NCBI GenBank assembly: GCA_036375275.1
Contig: DASUSF010000439.1
Location: forward strand, 1 to 33,321
Direction: 5' to 3'
Source: DASUSF01 sp036375275
GTDB lineage: Bacteria > Pseudomonadota > Alphaproteobacteria > Geminicoccales > Geminicoccaceae
DNA: 33,321 nt
In this document: in pieces, positions 23,612 to 32,111 of the stretch
Layout: each line of letters begins with the position of its first letter
How positions within the stretch are numbered: the first letter of the stretch is position 1
The notes under the pieces: model-generated
What the model saw: only the letters and a program-made list of their open reading frames with translations
Databases searched by the model: none
What the model was told of the DNA's origin: nothing
Made by a program: the position numbers and the translations under genes

Positions 23612-24634
23612 ATGAGCATGTACCGGGTTCTGCAGATCGGCCTCGCCGTGCTCCTCATGGTCGGGTTCGTCCTACCATGGGTCACGTCCGCCGGCCTTTC
23701 CTTCAGCGGGATCGACATCGCCGGCCTGACCGGCGCGCCGGACACCTTCCCGGAGGGCTTCGAGACGGGGCTGATCGGCGTCGGCGCTCCGTTCTTCGAT
23801 CTCTTCTACCTCGTGCCGGTGCTCGCCCTCCTGACCATCGGCGCTGCCGTCTTCGGGCGCGGCCTCACGATCATGGCCGCGGTGACCGGGGTCTTCACCC
23901 TCGTCCTCTTCCTGTACTGGATCGCCGACTTCCAGACCGACCTTCGCGGCCTGATGCGGATCGGCCTGTGGATCGTGATCGTCGCCGCCATCCTGATGGT
24001 CGTCGCCACGGTCGTCTTTCACCTCGATCCCTTCCTGCATTTCGTCGACGAGCTCAACGCCTACACCGGCAAGACCTTCGCCTGGACCATCGTCATCCTG
24101 ACCTTCGGCGTCAGCTACGAGGTCTTCGTCCGCTACGCGCTCCGGGCGCCGACGTCGTGGGCCTACGACGTCAGCTACATGATGTACGGCTCGCTGTTCC
24201 TGATGGCGGGGGCCTACACCCTCGCCAACAACGGCCACGTCCGCGCGGACGTCATCTACCGGCTGTGGCCGGTCAAGGTGCAGGGGACGATCGACCTGAT
24301 CCTGTTCCTGCTGTTCTACTTCCCCGGCGTGATGGCCCTGATCTACTCGGGCTTCATCTTCTCGCGCATGTCCTTCATGTTCAAGGAATCGAGCGTATTC
24401 AGCCCGGCGGGCGTGCCGATCTACCAGCTGAAGGCGCTCATCCCGCTAGCCGGCATCTTCCTGTTCCTGCAAGGGATCTCGGAGCTGGTCCGCTGCGTGC
24501 GCGCGATCCGCACCGGGGTCTGGCCGGTCCGGCTGCAGGACGTCGACGAGATGGAGAGCGCGCTGCAGCACTTCCACGAAGACCACGAGCGGCTCGAGCG
24601 CGAGCGCCAGCGCGGCGGGGAGGTCGCCCGATGA
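23612..24634 (+). CDS. TRAP small permease (DctQ) with extra N-terminal four-helix domain
   Basis: 340 aa, about twice the usual length of DctQ. Residues 1-140 hold four predicted helices (about 7-24, 62-81, 84-104, 117-136) with a loop containing LPWVTSAGLSFSGIDIAGLT, which is not part of DctQ. From about 141 the canonical DctQ begins: FLHFVDELNAYTGKTFAWTI, FVRYALRAPTSWAYDVSYMM, LFLMAGAYTLANNGHVRADV and a late FMFKESSVFSPAGVP. A charged, coiled tail ends the protein. ATG 23612 is preceded by GAGGAGGAG about 12 nt upstream; ATG 23618 is an alternative. The stop overlaps the dctM start (ATGA). The extra domain's role is unknown; it may contact the binding protein or extend the membrane scaffold. 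Confidence 0.9.
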   Translation: MSMYRVLQIGLAVLLMVGFVLPWVTSAGLSFSGIDIAGLTGAPDTFPEGFETGLIGVGAPFFDLFYLVPVLALLTIGAAVFGRGLTIMAAVTGVFTLVLFLYWIADFQTDLRGLMRIGLWIVIVAAILMVVATVVFHLDPFLHFVDELNAYTGKTFAWTIVILTFGVSYEVFVRYALRAPTSWAYDVSYMMYGSLFLMAGAYTLANNGHVRADVIYRLWPVKVQGTIDLILFLLFYFPGVMALIYSGFIFSRMSFMFKESSVFSPAGVPIYQLKALIPLAGIFLFLQGISELVRCVRAIRTGVWPVRLQDVDEMESALQHFHEDHERLERERQRGGEVAR

Positions 24635-25947
24635 CCGACCCTCAGATCGGCATCTTGATGCTCGGCCTGTTCATCTTCATCATCATGCTCGGCTTTCCGA
24701 TCGCGTTCACGCTGGTCGCGATGGCGGTGTTCTTCGGCTACTACGCCATGCAGGGCCGGATCTTCGACCTCCTGGTCCAGAACACCTACGACGTCATGGC
24801 GAACGACATCCTGGTCGCCGTGCCGCTGTTCCTGTTCATGGGCTACATCATCGAGCGGGCGAACATCATCGACCGCCTGTTCTACTCGATCCAGCTCGCG
24901 GCACGCGCCATCCCGGGCTCCATGGCGGTCGCGGCGCTGCTGACCTGCGCGGTGTTCGCGACCGCGACCGGGATCGTCGGGGCGGTGGTGACGCTGATGG
25001 GGCTGCTCGCCTTCCCTGCGATGCTCCGCGCCGGCTACGACACCAACCTCTCGGCCGGGGTGATCTGCGCGGGCGGCACGCTCGGGATCCTGATCCCGCC
25101 GTCGATCATGCTGATCGTCTACGCTGCGACCGCCAGCATATCGGTGGTGCAGCTGTACGCGGCGGCGCTGTTCCCGGGATTCCTGCTCGCCGGCCTGTAC
25201 ATCCTCTACGTGATCGTCCGCGCCGTCCTCAATCCGAAGCTCGCGCCCAAGCTCGAGGGCGTGGACGCCGGCTTCGGCGAGGTGCTGGTCAATCTGCTCA
25301 CCTCGTTCTTCCCGCTCGCGGTCCTCATCCTCTCGGTGCTCGGGGCGATCCTGTTCGGGCTCGCCACGCCGTCGGAAGCGGCTGCGGTCGGCGCGCTCGG
25401 CGGGCTGGTGCTGGCCGCCGCCTACCGGGCCCTGTCCTGGGACCGGCTCAAGGAAGCGGTCTTCCTCACCGCCCGGACGACCGCGATGATCTGCTACCTG
25501 TTCATCGGGTCGTGGACGTTCAGCTCGGTGTTCTCCTATCTCGGCGGCCACGACCTCGTCGAGCAGATGATCCTCTCCCTCGAGCTCAACCGGGTCACCT
25601 TCCTGATCCTCGCCCAGCTCATCATCTTCCTGCTCGGCTGGCCGCTGGAATGGACCGAGATCATCATCATTTTCGTGCCGATCTTCCTGCCGCTGCTCGA
25701 CGACTTCGGGGTCAACCCGATCATCTTCGGTATGCTGGTCGCGCTCAACCTGCAGACCTCGTTCCTGACCCCGCCGATGGCGATGTCGGCGTACTATCTC
25801 AAGGCCGTGGCGCCGCCACACGTCCAGCTGATGAACATCTTCAGGGGCGTCATGCCGTTCCTGGCCATGGTCTTCATCGCCATGGCGAGCCTGTACATCT
25901 TTCCGGAGCTGGCGCTGTGGTTGCCGAATCAGATCTACGGCAATTGA
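24631..25947 (+). CDS. TRAP large permease (DctM family)
   Basis: 438 aa with about 12 hydrophobic segments, the transport channel of the TRAP system (solute with sodium ion). Typical DctM features are LGFPIAFTLVAMAVFFGYYA, LVAVPLFLFMGYIIERANII, ICAGGTLGILIPPSIMLIVY (the conserved GtlG.liPPSi), FGLATPSEAAAVGALGGLVL and LQTSFLTPPMAMSAYYLKAV. The ATG overlaps the DctQ stop by 4 bp. Its 3' end overlaps the amidase start by about 31 bp, so the three are translationally linked. Confidence 0.96.
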   Translation: MTDPQIGILMLGLFIFIIMLGFPIAFTLVAMAVFFGYYAMQGRIFDLLVQNTYDVMANDILVAVPLFLFMGYIIERANIIDRLFYSIQLAARAIPGSMAVAALLTCAVFATATGIVGAVVTLMGLLAFPAMLRAGYDTNLSAGVICAGGTLGILIPPSIMLIVYAATASISVVQLYAAALFPGFLLAGLYILYVIVRAVLNPKLAPKLEGVDAGFGEVLVNLLTSFFPLAVLILSVLGAILFGLATPSEAAAVGALGGLVLAAAYRALSWDRLKEAVFLTARTTAMICYLFIGSWTFSSVFSYLGGHDLVEQMILSLELNRVTFLILAQLIIFLLGWPLEWTEIIIIFVPIFLPLLDDFGVNPIIFGMLVALNLQTSFLTPPMAMSAYYLKAVAPPHVQLMNIFRGVMPFLAMVFIAMASLYIFPELALWLPNQIYGN

Positions 25948-27260
25948 GCGCCCGCGCCCTTGCGGCGGCGCTCCATGACGGCAGGACCAGCGCCGCGGAG
26001 GTGGTCGAGCGCTGCCTCGAGCGGATCGCGGCCCGCGAGGAGGAGGTCCGGGCCTGGACCTTCCTCGATCCCGATCATGCCCGCCGTCAGGCCCGGGCGC
26101 TCGACGACTTCAGGAGGCACGGCCTGCCCATGGGCCCGCTCCACGGCGTCCCGGTCGGGGTCAAGGACATCGTCGACACCAAGGACTTCGGCACCGAGAA
26201 CGGGACCGTGCTGCACGCCGGCCGGCGGCCGAGGCAGGATGCGACGATCGTCCAGCGGCTGCGTTCGGCGGGGGCCGTCGTCCTCGGCAAGACGGTCACG
26301 ACCGAGCTCGCCGCCTACGCGCCCGGCAAGACCCGGAACCCGCACGACCCGGCGCACACCCCCGGCGGCTCGTCCTCCGGGTCGGCGGCGGCGGTCGCCG
26401 ACGGCATGGTGCCGCTCGCGATCGGGACCCAGACCAACGGCTCCGTGATCCGGCCCGCGGCCTTCTGCGGCGTCTACGGCTTCAAGCCGAGCCACGGCCT
26501 GATCCCGCGGACGGGGGTGCTCGCGCAGTCGCGCCCGCTCGACACGATCGGGACGATGGGCGGCTACCTCGAGGACGCGGCGCTGCTCGCCGAGGTCCTG
26601 ATCGGCGCCGACGGTCACGATCCCGACGTCCTCCCGGTGGCGCCGCCGCGGCTGCTCGAGCTTCTCGACCAGCCGCCGCCGGTCGTCCCGACGCTTGCCT
26701 TCGTCCGCTCGCCGGTCTGGGACCAGGCGGAGGAGGAGACCCGGAGCGCCTTCGCCGAGCTGCAGGGAGCCCTCGGCGACCGCGTCGAGGAGGTCGAGCT
26801 GCCCTCGGCCTTCGCCCGCGCCCACGACCTCCAGCGGACCCTGATGGAGGCCGACTTCGCGCGCAGCTTCCACGACCTCTACGAGCGCGGCGCCGACCAA
26901 CTGAGCCCGACCATGCGCGGCCAGATCGAGCGCGGCCGGACCCTGCTCGCGGTCGACTACAACCGGGCAGTCGAGGCGATCGCGGTCTACAACACGGTGC
27001 TCGACGGGCTGTTCGACCGCTACGATGCGATCCTGACGCCGTCGGCGCCCGGTCCCGCGCCGCGCGGGCTGGACGCGACCGGAAGTCCGGCCTTCTGCAC
27101 CATCTGGACGCTGTGCGGCACGCCCGCGCTGACCCTGCCGCTCCTGCAGAGCGAGCGCGGCCTGCCGATCGGCGTGCAGCTGGTCGGATGCAAGAACGAG
27201 GACGGCCGCCTGCTCCGCACCGCCCGCTGGCTGGTCGAGACACTGAAGACGGCGGCGTGA
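25917..27260 (+). CDS. Amidase signature family hydrolase
   Basis: 447 aa. The Ser-cisSer-Lys triad is visible: Lys83 in GVPVGVKDIVDT, cis-Ser152 in TPGGSSSGSAAAVADG, and nucleophile Ser176 in TQTNGSVIRPAAFCGVYGFK. The two serines are 24 apart, as in characterised members. Family members hydrolyse amides, ureides or carbamates; GatA is excluded by the lone context. The GTG start at 25917 gives MVAESDLRQLSARALAAAL, a normal family N-terminus, and has GGAG 8 nt upstream. TTG 25944, which would give a TTGA overlap with dctM, lacks one. The position suggests it acts on the TRAP substrate after uptake; this is inference. No signal peptide is present, so it should be cytoplasmic. Confidence 0.93.
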   Translation: MVAESDLRQLSARALAAALHDGRTSAAEVVERCLERIAAREEEVRAWTFLDPDHARRQARALDDFRRHGLPMGPLHGVPVGVKDIVDTKDFGTENGTVLHAGRRPRQDATIVQRLRSAGAVVLGKTVTTELAAYAPGKTRNPHDPAHTPGGSSSGSAAAVADGMVPLAIGTQTNGSVIRPAAFCGVYGFKPSHGLIPRTGVLAQSRPLDTIGTMGGYLEDAALLAEVLIGADGHDPDVLPVAPPRLLELLDQPPPVVPTLAFVRSPVWDQAEEETRSAFAELQGALGDRVEEVELPSAFARAHDLQRTLMEADFARSFHDLYERGADQLSPTMRGQIERGRTLLAVDYNRAVEAIAVYNTVLDGLFDRYDAILTPSAPGPAPRGLDATGSPAFCTIWTLCGTPALTLPLLQSERGLPIGVQLVGCKNEDGRLLRTARWLVETLKTAA

Positions 27261-27297
27261 TTTCCGGAGCCGACCGCCACCGCGTGGGCCGATGGCG

Positions 27298-27522
27298 TCA
27301 GGAGACGCCGCCGCGCTCCTGCTGACCTTCGGCCAGGCCACCGGCAGCGTCGCTCGCCATCTTCGCGTTGCGCACGCCGTCGACGATGTTCCACACCATC
27401 ATCAGCACCCCGATCCCGACCACGATCCACAGCACCGGCTCCTGGACCTTGAGCAGGAGGACCGCGAAGAAGGTGAGGACGATGGCGAGGGCGACGATGC
27501 CGCTGATGACGGTTCGGACCAC
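27298..27522 (-). CDS. Small two-helix membrane protein
   Basis: 74 aa. The GTG start at 27522 is chosen because AAGGAGG lies about 9-11 nt upstream; the upstream ATG at 27558 would place that site inside the gene. Two hydrophobic segments (about 5-25, VISGIVALAIVLTFFAVLLL, and 31-48, VLWIVVGIGVLMMVWNIVDG) are followed by a polar tail. I do not recognise a family. It is convergent with the amidase gene (37 bp gap) and divergent from pyruvate kinase. It could be a small envelope or stress protein, without further support. Confidence 0.7.
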   Translation of the reverse strand: MVRTVISGIVALAIVLTFFAVLLLKVQEPVLWIVVGIGVLMMVWNIVDGVRNAKMASDAAGGLAEGQQERGGVS

Positions 27523-27669
27523 GTGAGCGCCCCTCCTTGACAGGCGTGCTCGTGTCATAGGTGTCGCGGGTCGCGGGCGTCAAGGGACCCGCCCGGAGGC
27601 GCCCCGTGACAACGACGCGGCCGTCATCTATCCAGGTCGCCGGGTCGGTTCAGGAGGGAGCCAGGTTCC

Positions 27670-29091
27670 ATGCGTCGCCGCCGCCGCGCCAAGATCCTCG
27701 CCACCCTCGGCCCCTCGAGCGCCTCGCCGGAGCGGATCGCCGAGCTGGTCGACGCCGGCGCGGACGCCTTCCGGTTCAACTTCTCCCATGGCACCCACGA
27801 GCAGCACCAGACGCGCTACGATGCTGTCCGGCTGGTCGAGCAGGAGCGCGGCCGGCCGATCGCGGTCGTCATGGACGTGCAGGGGCCGAAGCTCCGGGTC
27901 GGCGAGTTCCGCGACGGCTCGATCCAGCTACGCGCCGGGCAGCGCTTCCGGCTCGACCTCGACGACGCCCCCGGCGATCAGGACCGCGTCGGGCTGCCCC
28001 ATCCCGAGATCTTCGCCGCGGTCGACGCGGGCGCGCAGCTCCTCCTCGACGACGGCAAGATCCGGCTCGAGGTGCAGCAGGTCGACGGTCGCACGATCGA
28101 TACCACGGTCCGCGCCGGCGGCATCCTGTCCGACCACAAGGGGGTCAATGTCCCGGACGTGGTCCTGCCGGTCTCGCCGCTGACCGACAAGGACCGGAGC
28201 GATCTCGCCTTCGGGCTCGAGATGGGGGCCGACTGGGTGGCGCTGTCGTTCGTGCAGCGCCCGGAGGACGTCGCCGAGGCGCGCCGCCTCACCGCCGGGC
28301 GCGCGGCGCTGATGTCCAAGATCGAGAAGCCGGCGGCGATCGAGCGCCTGACCGAGATCATCGAGTTGTCCGACGGGATCATGATCGCGCGCGGCGACCT
28401 CGGGGTCGAGATGCCGCCCGAGGACGTCCCGAGCCTGCAGAAGAAGATCATCCGCGCCTCGCGGGACGCCGGCAAGCCGGTGGTGGTCGCGACCCAGATG
28501 CTGGAATCGATGATCCGGGCGCCGGCGCCGACCCGGGCCGAGGCCTCCGACGTCGCCACCGCGGCGTACGACGGCGCGGACGCGATGATGCTCTCGGCGG
28601 AGACCGCGGTCGGCGACTACCCGGTCGAGGCGGTCGCGATGATGGACCGGATCCTGCGCAAGGTGGAAGCCGACCCGCTGTACCGGACCTACGTCGACGC
28701 CTACCACGCCGAGGCCGAGCGGACCGCCCCGGACGCGATCACGCTCGCCGCGCGCGAGGTCGCGAGCACCATGCGGGCGGGCGCCATCGTCACCTACACG
28801 ACCACCGGCTCGACCGCGCTGCGCGCGGCCCGCGAGCGCCCCGAGCAGCCGATCCTCGGCCTGATCAACCGGCTCAGCACGGCGCGCCGGCTGGCCCTGC
28901 TCTGGGGCGTGCACGGCGTGGTCGCCGACGACGTCCACGACATCGACGAGATGGTGGCGCATGCCTGCGAGCACGCGGTGGCGGCCGGCTTCGCCGAGGT
29001 CGGCACCTCGCTCGTGATCACCGCCGGCGTGCCGTTCGGCACCCCGGGCGCCACCAACCTGCTCCGGATCGCCTGGGTCACCCGGACCTGA
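27670..29091 (+). CDS. pyk: Pyruvate kinase
   Basis: 473 aa, the usual length. It converts phosphoenolpyruvate and ADP to pyruvate and ATP, the last step of glycolysis. Key motifs are KILATLGPSS, FRFNFSHGTHEQH (substrate/K+ site), VVMDVQGPKLRVGEF, LMSKIEKPAAI with catalytic Lys217 and metal ligand Glu219, ARGDLGVE with Asp243, and VATQMLESMI. The B domain (about 71-170) is present, as is a C-terminal regulatory domain (about 340-473). ATG 27670 follows an AGGAGGGAG at about 10 nt. Its end is 147 bp upstream of the first amt gene. Confidence 0.97.
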   Translation: MRRRRRAKILATLGPSSASPERIAELVDAGADAFRFNFSHGTHEQHQTRYDAVRLVEQERGRPIAVVMDVQGPKLRVGEFRDGSIQLRAGQRFRLDLDDAPGDQDRVGLPHPEIFAAVDAGAQLLLDDGKIRLEVQQVDGRTIDTTVRAGGILSDHKGVNVPDVVLPVSPLTDKDRSDLAFGLEMGADWVALSFVQRPEDVAEARRLTAGRAALMSKIEKPAAIERLTEIIELSDGIMIARGDLGVEMPPEDVPSLQKKIIRASRDAGKPVVVATQMLESMIRAPAPTRAEASDVATAAYDGADAMMLSAETAVGDYPVEAVAMMDRILRKVEADPLYRTYVDAYHAEAERTAPDAITLAAREVASTMRAGAIVTYTTTGSTALRAARERPEQPILGLINRLSTARRLALLWGVHGVVADDVHDIDEMVAHACEHAVAAGFAEVGTSLVITAGVPFGTPGATNLLRIAWVTRT

Positions 29092-29181
29092 CGCGATCCG
29101 GAGCGGCGCTGCGGCGTGGCTTCGGGCAGGCCGCGGGCGATCATCTGGGCTCGGACGCGGCGGAGCCCCCGGCCTCGCGCC

Positions 29182-29195
29182 GGCATCTTTCTTGC
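29182..29195 (+). promoter_or_regulatory. Sigma-54 (RpoN) promoter of the first amt gene
   Basis: GGCATCTTTCTTGC: invariant GG at 29182-29183 and GC at 29194-29195 with 10 bp between, the -12 element being TTGCTT and the -24 element CCGGCA. Transcription would start near 29207, giving a leader of about 32 nt. Confidence 0.75.
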
Positions 29196-29238
29196 TTCAT
29201 CGGTGGGGCGGATCGAAGCAAGCAAAGAGAACCCGCCC

Positions 29239-30624
29239 ATGGACATCCTGGCCCGCTTGTTCGCCCTCTTGTCGCTTTGCCTCGCCTTGATGCTCACGGC
29301 GGCACCGGTCGCGGCAGGGTTGGTGGACGAGCCTTTCGTGGTCGCCCAGGCACCGACCGACGCCACCGCCCCGGAGCCGCTTGCCGAGCCGGAAGGCGAG
29401 GTGGTCGAGCAAACGCCCGAGCTCGACACCGGAAATACCGCGTGGATGCTCGCGTCCACCGCGCTCGTGCTGATGATGACCGTTCCCGGCCTCGCCCTCT
29501 TCTATGGCGGCATGGTCCGCAAGATCAACGTGCTCTCGGTGTTGATGCAGGTGTTCGCCACCTGCTGCGCGATGACGATCACCTGGATGGTGATCGGCTA
29601 CAGCCTCGCCTTCACCGAAGGTAGTCCCTACGTCGGCGGGCTTGGCCAGCTGTTCCTCGCCAGCATGGCCGTGGACACGCTATCCGGCTCGATCCCGGAA
29701 TCGGTCTTCATGACCTTCCAGATGACCTTCGCGATCATCACGCCGGCGCTCGCGGTCGGCGCTTTCGTCGACCGGATGCGGTTCTCGGCCATGCTCCTCT
29801 TCATGGTGCTCTGGTCGATCGTGGTCTATTCGCCGGTGGCGCACTGGGTGTGGGGGCCGGGCGGCTTCCTCCTCGACAGCGGCGTGCTCGACTTCGCGGG
29901 CGGCACGGTCGTCCACATCAACGCCGGGATCGCGGGCCTGGTCGCCGCCCTCGTCCTCGGCCGGCGGATCGGCTACGGCGACGAGCCCATGCCACCGCAC
30001 AACCTCACCCTCACGCTCATCGGCGCCTCGCTCCTGTGGGTCGGCTGGTTCGGCTTCAACGCCGGCTCGGCGCTCGCTGCCGACGGCCGTGCCGGGATGG
30101 CCATGGCGGCCACCCAGATCGCGACCGCGGCCGCTGCCATCGGCTGGATGTCCGCGGAATGGGTGACCCGCGGCAAGCCGAGCCTGCTCGGCATCGCCTC
30201 GGGCGCGGTCGGCGGCCTGGTCGCGATCACCCCCGCCTCCGGCTTTGTGCTCCCGGGCGGTGCGCTCGTGATCGGCCTCGTCGCCGGCGTGGTCTGCTTC
30301 TGGGGCGCGACCTGGCTCAAGAACACCCTGGGCTACGACGACAGCCTGGACGTGTTCGGCGTGCACGGCATCGGCGGCATCGTCGGCGCCCTGCTCACCG
30401 GAGTCTTCGCGGCCGAGTCGGTCGGCGGCGTCCCCGGGCTGCTCGAGGGCAACGCCGGCCAAGTCGCGATCCAGGTCTACGGCATCCTCGCGACCCTGAT
30501 CTGGTCGGGCCTCGCGAGCTTCGTTCTGCTGAAGATCGTCGACGCGACGGTCGGGCTTCGGGTCGACGCCGATACCGAGCGCGAAGGCCTCGACATCCGG
30601 CTGCATGGCGAAACCGTGCCCTGA
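29239..30624 (+). CDS. amt: Ammonium transporter (Amt family), first copy
   Basis: 461 aa with a cleavable-looking N-terminus (about 1-25) and a Pro/Glu-rich linker to about residue 63. The Amt core follows: NTAWMLASTALVLMMTVPGL, LFYGGMVRKINVL. The pore's twin histidines are His226 (GGTVVHINAG) and His376 (FGVHGIGGIVGALLTG), 150 apart exactly as His168 and His318 of E. coli AmtB. Asp218 corresponds to Asp160. It conducts ammonium/ammonia inward across the cytoplasmic membrane. The upstream sigma-54 site indicates nitrogen control, presumably through NtrC. No glnK gene is adjacent. ATG 29239 fits the promoter; upstream in-frame codons lie before the transcription start. Confidence 0.96.
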   Translation: MDILARLFALLSLCLALMLTAAPVAAGLVDEPFVVAQAPTDATAPEPLAEPEGEVVEQTPELDTGNTAWMLASTALVLMMTVPGLALFYGGMVRKINVLSVLMQVFATCCAMTITWMVIGYSLAFTEGSPYVGGLGQLFLASMAVDTLSGSIPESVFMTFQMTFAIITPALAVGAFVDRMRFSAMLLFMVLWSIVVYSPVAHWVWGPGGFLLDSGVLDFAGGTVVHINAGIAGLVAALVLGRRIGYGDEPMPPHNLTLTLIGASLLWVGWFGFNAGSALAADGRAGMAMAATQIATAAAAIGWMSAEWVTRGKPSLLGIASGAVGGLVAITPASGFVLPGGALVIGLVAGVVCFWGATWLKNTLGYDDSLDVFGVHGIGGIVGALLTGVFAAESVGGVPGLLEGNAGQVAIQVYGILATLIWSGLASFVLLKIVDATVGLRVDADTEREGLDIRLHGETVP

Positions 30625-30636
30625 TCGGCCTCCGTC

Positions 30637-30667
30637 CGGGGAGAGCCGCCTCTACAAGCTCTCCCCG
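30637..30667. terminator. Bidirectional hairpin between convergent amt and UbiH-family genes
   Basis: CGGGGAGAGC (30637-30646) and GCTCTCCCCG (30658-30667) pair perfectly (10 bp) around an 11-nt loop. It starts 12 bp after the amt stop. The right arm lies in the last codons (GESL) of the convergent gene. There is no T-tract. Confidence 0.65.
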
Positions 30668-31872
30668 CGCATGATCCGCGGCAGGTCGCCGAGCACGCCG
30701 GCGGCGTGGCGCATGAAGAAGCGCTTGAGCGGCGGGATCCGCTCGACCGCACCGAGGCCGGCATCGCGGGCCAGCCGGAGCGGCAGGACGTCGTTCGCGA
30801 ACAGGCGGTTCAGGCCGTCGGTGATCGCGACCAGCGCGAAGGCGTCGAAGCGTCGCCAGCGCGCGTAGCGCGCGAGCACCTCCGGTGCGCCGTGGTCGAG
30901 GCCGAGCCGGGCGGCATCGACCACCACCTCCGCCAGCCCCGCGACGTCCCGGAGGCCGAGGTTCCAGCCCTGGCCGGCGATCGGGTGGATCGCCTGCGCG
31001 GCGTCGCCCACCAGGGCGACCCGGCGCTCCGCGACCCGCTCGGCCCGGACCAGGCTCAGGGGGTAGTGGAAGCGCGGCCCGACCAGGTCGAGATCACCCA
31101 GCCGATCGCCGAAGCGCTCCCATACCTCGTCGGTGAACGCCCCGTCGTCGAGCCCGATCAGCTCGCGCGCGAGCCCGCTCTCGGCGGCCCAGACGATCGA
31201 CGAGCGCTGCCCGGTCATCGGCAGGATCGCGAACGGCCCGCTCGGGAAGAAGTGCTCGACCGCGACGCCGTGGTGCGGCCGGGTGTGGGCGAAGGTCGCG
31301 ACCAGGGCGGTCTGCCGGTAGTCGTGGCGGCGCACGGGGATGCCGGCGGCCGCGCGCACCGTCGAGCCGCGGCCATCGGCGCCGACCACCAGCGGCGCAC
31401 GGGCCAGTCCGCCGCCGGCGAGCCGGACCGTCGCCTCCGCCTCCGTGCGCTCGAGGTCGCTGATCGAGGCGGGGGCGAGGCTTTCCAGCACCTCGCCCTC
31501 GAGTGCGCGCAGGCGCGCGATCAGCGCGCTGTTCAGGATCCGGTTCTCGACGATGTGGCCGAGGGGCGCGCCCAGCTCCGCATGGTCGTAGTGGACCTCG
31601 AGCGGCGAGCCGCCCTCCCGGACCGCGATGTCGAGGATCGGCTGCGCCTCCGCCGCGACCGCCGGCCAGACGTCGATCGCCTCGAGCAGACGGCGCGACG
31701 CCGGAGCCACCGCGGTCACCCGCCCGTCGAACCCGACGTCGGTGCGAACCTCGAGCGGACGCGCCTCGATCAGGAGCGTCCGGAGACCGGCCCCCGCGAC
31801 CGCCGCGGCGAAGGTGAGCCCGGTCAGCCCGCCGCCGACGACGATCAGGTCGACCCGCCGATCCGTTGCCAT
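30652..31872 (-). CDS. UbiH/UbiF/COQ6 family FAD-dependent hydroxylase
   Basis: 406 aa, a class A flavin monooxygenase. The N-terminal dinucleotide fold is VDLIVVGGGLTGLTFAAAVA; the second FAD motif is LVVGADGRGSTVRAAAG. The family signature GDAAQAIHPIAGQGWNLGLRD is the UbiH/UbiF/COQ6 form, although the usual His of 'GDAAH' is Gln. Such enzymes hydroxylate the ring of ubiquinone precursors with O2 and NAD(P)H; which carbon (C5, C6 or C1) cannot be told. ATG 31872 directly precedes the fold. The neighbouring amt genes are unrelated in function. The 3' end carries the shared hairpin. Confidence 0.92.
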   Translation of the reverse strand: MATDRRVDLIVVGGGLTGLTFAAAVAGAGLRTLLIEARPLEVRTDVGFDGRVTAVAPASRRLLEAIDVWPAVAAEAQPILDIAVREGGSPLEVHYDHAELGAPLGHIVENRILNSALIARLRALEGEVLESLAPASISDLERTEAEATVRLAGGGLARAPLVVGADGRGSTVRAAAGIPVRRHDYRQTALVATFAHTRPHHGVAVEHFFPSGPFAILPMTGQRSSIVWAAESGLARELIGLDDGAFTDEVWERFGDRLGDLDLVGPRFHYPLSLVRAERVAERRVALVGDAAQAIHPIAGQGWNLGLRDVAGLAEVVVDAARLGLDHGAPEVLARYARWRRFDAFALVAITDGLNRLFANDVLPLRLARDAGLGAVERIPPLKRFFMRHAAGVLGDLPRIMRGESL

Positions 31873-31973
31873 GCCCGCGACATATCAAGTCCGGGCGTCG
31901 CCCCGACGTGGCATCTGGTCGCACGTGCCTGAAGCGGCGGCTGCGCGCGGTCCGGATGCCCAGGCGGCTCGAT

Positions 31974-31996
31974 GCACACCAACCGGGCAGGTGTGC
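31974..31996 (+). promoter_or_regulatory. Candidate activator (NtrC-type) palindrome
   Basis: GCACACC and GGTGTGC form a perfect 7-bp inverted repeat with a 9-bp centre, about 100 bp upstream of the sigma-54 promoter, a normal enhancer distance. It resembles, but does not match, the NtrC consensus TGCACC-N5-GGTGCA, the spacing being longer. Confidence 0.45.
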
Positions 31997-32095
31997 CATG
32001 CCTGCCTGCAAGATGTGCAGCGCGTCCCGCCGTGCCCGGCGCGGGAGCCGCGATGCGCGTCCTCGGGGGCGGATGCGGTCCGCGCCGATCGGGCC

Positions 32096-32111
32096 TGGCA
32101 CATGCCTTGCT
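32096..32111 (+). promoter_or_regulatory. Sigma-54 (RpoN) promoter of the second amt gene
   Basis: TGGCACATGCCTTGCT matches the consensus TGGCAC-N5-TTGCW at every defined base, with GG at 32097-32098 and GC at 32109-32110. Transcription should start near 32122, leaving a leader of about 90 nt. Confidence 0.9.

Noticed and set aside
23677..25947. A single long frame joining DctQ and DctM as one fused protein
   Set aside because: The DctQ part is off frame and antisense-like in composition. DctM has its own ATG at 24631 that overlaps the DctQ stop.
27298..27558. A longer 86-codon version of the small membrane protein starting at ATG 27558
   Set aside because: The AAGGAGG ribosome binding site would lie inside the gene; GTG 27522 is placed correctly after it.
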